In this document: piece by piece, positions 60,622 through 64,000 of the stretch
Layout of the letters: each line of letters starts with the position of its first letter
Position numbering within the stretch: position 1 is the stretch's first letter
From: JAWLFI01 sp964525165
GTDB lineage: Bacteria > Bacteroidota > Bacteroidia > Chitinophagales > Saprospiraceae
Direction of reading: 5' to 3'
NCBI GenBank assembly: GCA_964525165.1
Contig: CAZGGG010000002.1
Span: 1-64,000, forward strand
DNA: 64,000 nucleotides
The notes under the pieces: model-generated
Database searches by the model: none
What the model saw: the letters and a program-made list of their open reading frames with translations, nothing else
What the model was told of the DNA's origin: nothing
Program-made: the position numbers and the translations under genes

Positions 60622-61326
60622 TTATGCGTTTTCTTTATGGTTCAATCGAAATCCCAAGCCATGGATATTTTCTAACTCTAAAGACTCGTCTTTACTAAGA
60701 TATTTCCTCAGTCGGGAAATAAAAACATCAAGACTCCGGCTTTTAAAATAATCATCTTCCCCCCAAAGTTTAATTAAGATTTCAGATCGTTTAACTATTT
60801 CATTCTGCTGTTTAGCAAATTCCTCTAATAGGTCGGCTTCTCGTTGGGTTAACTTTTCAACATAGCCACTGGGGGGATGCTCCAATTTCAGAGAAGCTTT
60901 ATGGAAATGGTAAGAGCCAATCTCATATTCATCCTGCTCCTCTATTCTGCTAATCTTATTGCGCTTGAGAAAAATATTGATTTTGAGCAACAGTTCTTCA
61001 ATACTAAAAGGCTTGGTGATATAATCGTCCCCCCCTATTTGCAAACCTTTGATCTTATCCTCCTTGAGCGATTTGGCTGTTAGAAATAAGATAGGTATGT
61101 CCTTGTTTTTCTTCCGAATATACTGAGCAATCATGAACCCATCCATTTTGGGAAGCATAACATCCAGTATAGCAAGATCAAACTCATTTTTATCAAAGGC
61201 ATCTATTGCTGACATTCCATCTTCAAAATGATGCACTTCATAGCCCTCCATTTCCAAATTATCCCTTGTAAGAAATGATAAAGTTTGATCATCCTCAACA
61301 TATAACAGTTTAATATTCTTGGTCAT
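60622..61326 (-). CDS. OmpR/PhoB-type response regulator (RprY-like)
   Basis: Two-component regulator of 234 residues. The receiver domain carries the phosphoacceptor Asp in LAILDVMLPKMDGF, an acidic pair in LLYVEDDQTL and the Lys in GGDDYITKPFS. The winged-helix effector domain has LTQREADLLEEFAKQQNEIV and SRSLDVFISRLRKYL. It lies 3 nt after its histidine kinase, and its stop codon touches the DPP IV ATG. It resembles RprY of Bacteroides. Confidence 0.9.
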   Translation of the reverse strand: MTKNIKLLYVEDDQTLSFLTRDNLEMEGYEVHHFEDGMSAIDAFDKNEFDLAILDVMLPKMDGFMIAQYIRKKNKDIPILFLTAKSLKEDKIKGLQIGGDDYITKPFSIEELLLKINIFLKRNKISRIEEQDEYEIGSYHFHKASLKLEHPPSGYVEKLTQREADLLEEFAKQQNEIVKRSEILIKLWGEDDYFKSRSLDVFISRLRKYLSKDESLELENIHGLGFRLNHKENA

Positions 61327-61329
61327 ATC

Positions 61330-62601
61330 TTATTTTTCTGTCGGAATTTGAATACTGGCCCGTGTCCATTCACCGGCTTCACTTTCAATCATGAAAGACC
61401 ACCCATGTTCTTTACATATACTTTTGACATAATAGAGTCCCAGCCCGAAACCCTTCACATCGTGAATATTCCCCGAAGGAACTCTAAAAAACTGATCGGT
61501 GATTCTATCCAAATGTTCTTTTGCTATCCCTATTCCCTTATCCTGAACACTTAAGGTACAGCTAGCAGCTTGGACGCGCACTTGTACTGAAACCTTTGGA
61601 TGCTCACCGGAATACTTTATAGCATTATCAATGAGGTTGTTCAGAACATTCCTCAAGTGTCTCGGATCTGCCTGAATCAGACATGCTTCCTCCGGCAAAT
61701 CTAGAGTTAAGCTTCCTTCCAATGATCGAACTCTCATTTCATGAGATGCTACTAATTCTCTACAAATTTCACCTAATTCAACCGATTCTTTCTTTAGTTT
61801 GAATTGATCCTTTTCCAATTTCGCAATACTCAGAACTTGTTCTACCTGATCATTTAAACGCATATTTTGATCTTGAATAATCTGAGCATACTGCTTCAAT
61901 CGAGGATCATCTTTAATAGAAGGTGCTTTTAATAGAAAATCTGATGATAGCTTGATAGACGAAATCGGTGTTTTAAACTCATGAGTCATATTATTAATGA
62001 AATCTTTTTGCATTTCAGAATAACGCTTTTGACCCAAAATGACGCTAATTGCATAAGCAAAAAAGAAAAGCGTCAGCCCCAAAATGCCGGTCACCGTCCA
62101 AACCCGGCTCATCTCTTCAAAGACAAAATTTTGCTTCCCCAGAAACCTTACCCCAAAGTAATAGATGAACTCATCATATTTAGGCAAAGGCTGATCTTCC
62201 GGCTCAATGCTTTCTTCCTCAGCCATAGGACAATAATTACCGTAGACCATTTCTTTAGTATGGCAATCGAAAACAGCATATTCAAAATCAATCTTCAATG
62301 CATGTCGTATGAAGGTCGATTCCAGATAATGCTCCAAGACATTTGCGTCAATGACATCATCAATATTTACGACATAATAGTCCGGCGATTCCCTGACGAC
62401 AATTTCATAAGAAGGAAGATTTCCACCATTGTATTGGGCAATACGCTCTGCCACTTCCATGAGAGCAATTCTTGCTCGTTCGTCAAAAGTTCTGTTCTCC
62501 AATGACCAACTCTCATAGATCCAATAGGCTTGTAAGCTTAAAATACCTAGTATCGCAAGCACTCCAAGCAGAACAACTCGTCTTATTGTTGTTGACTTCA
62601 T
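61330..62601 (-). CDS. Sensor histidine kinase (RprX-like)
   Basis: Membrane-bound kinase of 423 residues. Two transmembrane helices (LLGVLAILGILSLQAYWIYE and TGILGLTLFFFAYAISVILG) bracket a periplasmic sensor of about 130 residues. The H-box with the phosphorylated His is NNMTHEFKTPISSIKLSSDF. The ATPase part has the N-box LNNLIDNAIKYS, the G1-box VQDKGIGI and the G2-box GFGLGLYYV. No HAMP domain is obvious. It is first in the operon with its regulator, DPP IV and smpB. The signal sensed is unknown. Confidence 0.9.
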   Translation of the reverse strand: MKSTTIRRVVLLGVLAILGILSLQAYWIYESWSLENRTFDERARIALMEVAERIAQYNGGNLPSYEIVVRESPDYYVVNIDDVIDANVLEHYLESTFIRHALKIDFEYAVFDCHTKEMVYGNYCPMAEEESIEPEDQPLPKYDEFIYYFGVRFLGKQNFVFEEMSRVWTVTGILGLTLFFFAYAISVILGQKRYSEMQKDFINNMTHEFKTPISSIKLSSDFLLKAPSIKDDPRLKQYAQIIQDQNMRLNDQVEQVLSIAKLEKDQFKLKKESVELGEICRELVASHEMRVRSLEGSLTLDLPEEACLIQADPRHLRNVLNNLIDNAIKYSGEHPKVSVQVRVQAASCTLSVQDKGIGIAKEHLDRITDQFFRVPSGNIHDVKGFGLGLYYVKSICKEHGWSFMIESEAGEWTRASIQIPTEK

Positions 62602-62739
62602 TCCGCTCCTAAAATAAATAAACCTATGCGCTCTATCCTTTTTAATCCTCCAATTAACATGCGATTAACGAATTCAAGTTGGACTCGACCTCATAATTGA
62701 TCCTGATTCCTTCTTTCTTTTTGATATTTTTGGAGTAGC

Positions 62740-63762
62740 ATGCATCCATTTCGAATCATCATATCGCTTTTGTGCCTAATTGGACTTCTCTTAGTTCAAA
62801 TACCCAATACCTATGGACAAAAGGGCAATCCTTTCGAATTGAGACATCGATTAAAAAAAATGGATCTTCCGGATGTACTTCAAGAGGATGCTGTCCAGGG
62901 AGATAGCTCATTGACTGCTCAGAATACCCTACCAAATGGCCTGGATCCATTGGAATCCCCCGTTGACCAAGCGAACTTTTCAGATAGGATACAAGATTCC
63001 CTTCCTCCTGCTTCCGCAAATGAAAGCGCAGCTGAGGACTCTATGCACACGGATCCACTCCGAAGCTCCACAAAATCGAAAGAAGAGGAAGTTGTAGATG
63101 TGCCTATGCCTGAGGTACTGCAATCCAAGCGGAACCTCATCTTTGGCACCTTTATTATTTTGGCCCTGTTTCTAACAGTAGTCATATCTTTTGATCGGAA
63201 AGTAGTCAATCACATCCTCCGTTCCATTCTCAATGACAATTACCTAAATATGCTGCATAGGGACCAAAAAGGACGCTGGCCCATGCAGTTTGTATTTTTG
63301 TATGTCTTCTTTTTAGCGAACGTGGCACTTTTCATTTTCCTTACGGTTGACAGATGGGAATATGATCAGATTACAGCGAACTTATTAGTCCTTTTCTTAA
63401 TCGTTTCTTTGATCTATTCATTCAGACACTTGAGTCTGAATTATCTTGGGAATACTTTTGAAATTACACGGGAAACAGGGCAATTCAGTTTCACTATCAT
63501 GCTCTTTAATATCTTTTTAGGTCTTATATTGATGCCTATCAACCTATTTATAGCATTTGCTCCCGTAGAAATATCAAGTATCTTCATATATATAGGTTTG
63601 ATTATCATAATTCTAACATTCGTTTTGAGGCAACTTAGGGGCTTGTTTATTGCTAATCGACTTCTTTTCAACCATCAATTCCATTTTATTTTGTACCTTT
63701 GCACCGTCGAAATCGCACCTATATTGGTGTTGATTAAGTTCTTTCAACCTTACTTCAACTAA
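62740..63762 (+). CDS. DUF4271 family membrane protein
   Basis: Protein of 340 residues with a signal peptide (IISLLCLIGLLLVQIPNTYG), a charged Pro/Ser/Glu-rich periplasmic linker of about 100 residues, and a C-terminal DUF4271 domain with seven or so membrane helices (beginning NLIFGTFIILALFLTVVISF). In Bacteroidota this gene commonly precedes hemD, as here. Its role is unknown; an envelope or haem-related task is only suggested by context. Confidence 0.85.
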   Translation: MHPFRIIISLLCLIGLLLVQIPNTYGQKGNPFELRHRLKKMDLPDVLQEDAVQGDSSLTAQNTLPNGLDPLESPVDQANFSDRIQDSLPPASANESAAEDSMHTDPLRSSTKSKEEEVVDVPMPEVLQSKRNLIFGTFIILALFLTVVISFDRKVVNHILRSILNDNYLNMLHRDQKGRWPMQFVFLYVFFLANVALFIFLTVDRWEYDQITANLLVLFLIVSLIYSFRHLSLNYLGNTFEITRETGQFSFTIMLFNIFLGLILMPINLFIAFAPVEISSIFIYIGLIIIILTFVLRQLRGLFIANRLLFNHQFHFILYLCTVEIAPILVLIKFFQPYFN

Positions 63763-63782
63763 AAGAGAGAAAAACGAGTCGC

Positions 63783-64000
63783 ATGGCTTCACAAACAAAA
63801 GAGCAGTTGAAACGAGTTGATACTATCTTAGTTTCCCAGCCCAAACCTGAACGCTCACCCTTTTTCAAACTAGAAGAGAAATATGGCGTTAAAATTGATT
63901 TTCGACCCTTCATACATGTCGAAGACGTAACAGAAAAGGAATTTAGAAAAACGCGTATTCGTCCCGACGAATACACTGCAGTCATCATGACTTCCAGAAA
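63783..64000 (+). CDS. hemD: Uroporphyrinogen-III synthase (5' part, cut by window edge)
   Basis: Frame beginning MASQTKEQLKRVDTILVSQP and then KPERSPFFKLEEKYGVKIDF, RPFIHVEDVTEKEFRKTRI and AVIMTSR, open to the window end. This is the Bacteroidota HemD N terminus (VSQPKPERSPF, DFRPFI, TSR). The enzyme closes hydroxymethylbilane to uroporphyrinogen III in haem synthesis. It starts 20 nt after the DUF4271 stop, with a purine-rich AAAAGAGAG before it. Confidence 0.9.
   Translation, partial: MASQTKEQLKRVDTILVSQPKPERSPFFKLEEKYGVKIDFRPFIHVEDVTEKEFRKTRIRPDEYTAVIMTSR

Noticed and set aside
1..64000. CRISPR array, prophage, insertion sequence or restriction/defence operon
   Set aside because: No regularly spaced repeats, transposase, phage structural gene or known defence gene was seen on either strand.

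Overview
The window comes from a Bacteroidota chromosome, most likely a Saprospiria/Lewinella-type lineage (inference). The evidence is two SusC/SusD systems, secreted proteins with type IX secretion (T9SS) tails of both the type A and type B (CHU_C-like) kinds, SprB-like repeats, Bacteroidota promoters (TTTG-N19/20-TAnnTTTG), and the rpsU-xer-hpf-tRNA gene order that normally lies beside tuf. The sequence is a draft scaffold. It has seven N-runs (six of 10 N, one of 158 N), several inside genes. A one-base frameshift (17759-17762), an internal feoB deletion (about 42945) and a chimeric-looking pabC end (46118-46220) are probably assembly faults, but that is unproven.

Layout: 1-1920, tRNA-Gly/Tyr/Thr, then hpf, xer and rpsU on the minus strand behind a textbook promoter. 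1984-12035, two SusCD nutrient-uptake operons with separate terminators. 12172-16812, pdxJ, a CPBP protease, phospholipid synthesis (cdsA, psd) and lysS. 17031-25394, a giant T9SS type B repeat protein, a histone-deacetylase-fold enzyme and priA. 25533-29098, OmpA lipoprotein, thioesterase, FkbM methyltransferase, CDF metal exporter, DUF6122. 29312-29558, tRNA-Val/Ala/Pro. 29676-33069, a large T9SS type A protein. 33506-38164, a metal and vitamin acquisition region: a His/Asp-rich lipoprotein under a Fur/Zur-like palindrome, a TonB gene, and a cobalamin riboswitch driving a BtuB-like receptor plus a T9SS-tailed DUF4465 protein. 38169-40131, oxyR divergent from dps, with a good OxyR half-site between them. 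40262-42332, GNAT, alanine-racemase-fold enzyme and two small basic proteins. 42456-46369, feoAB then pabB-pabC. 46538-48683, a four-gene membrane/envelope operon ending in hemJ. 48811-50052, DUF3050 and RidA. 50097-51941, an unknown three-gene lipoprotein islet. 52252-54834, parC. 54988-57963, a beta-barrel protein, an ECF sigma factor and its membrane partner. 57970-62601, histidine kinase, response regulator, DPP IV peptidase and smpB packed with almost no spacing. 62740-64000, DUF4271 and the start of hemD.

The observations I consider most worth following are: (i) a divergent second copy of the parC 3' end (50053-50160), separated from the real parC by the unknown lipoprotein islet, which looks like the scar of a gene-replacement or insertion event; (ii) a 13+1+13 palindrome over the promoter of a histidine-rich lipoprotein, suggesting zinc-type repression; (iii) the compact B12 uptake locus whose DUF4465 protein is exported by T9SS; and (iv) a sigma-factor partner that joins three cytoplasmic repeats, a membrane segment and a C-terminal beta-barrel-like domain. 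No CRISPR array, transposase, phage gene or complete mobile element was seen.
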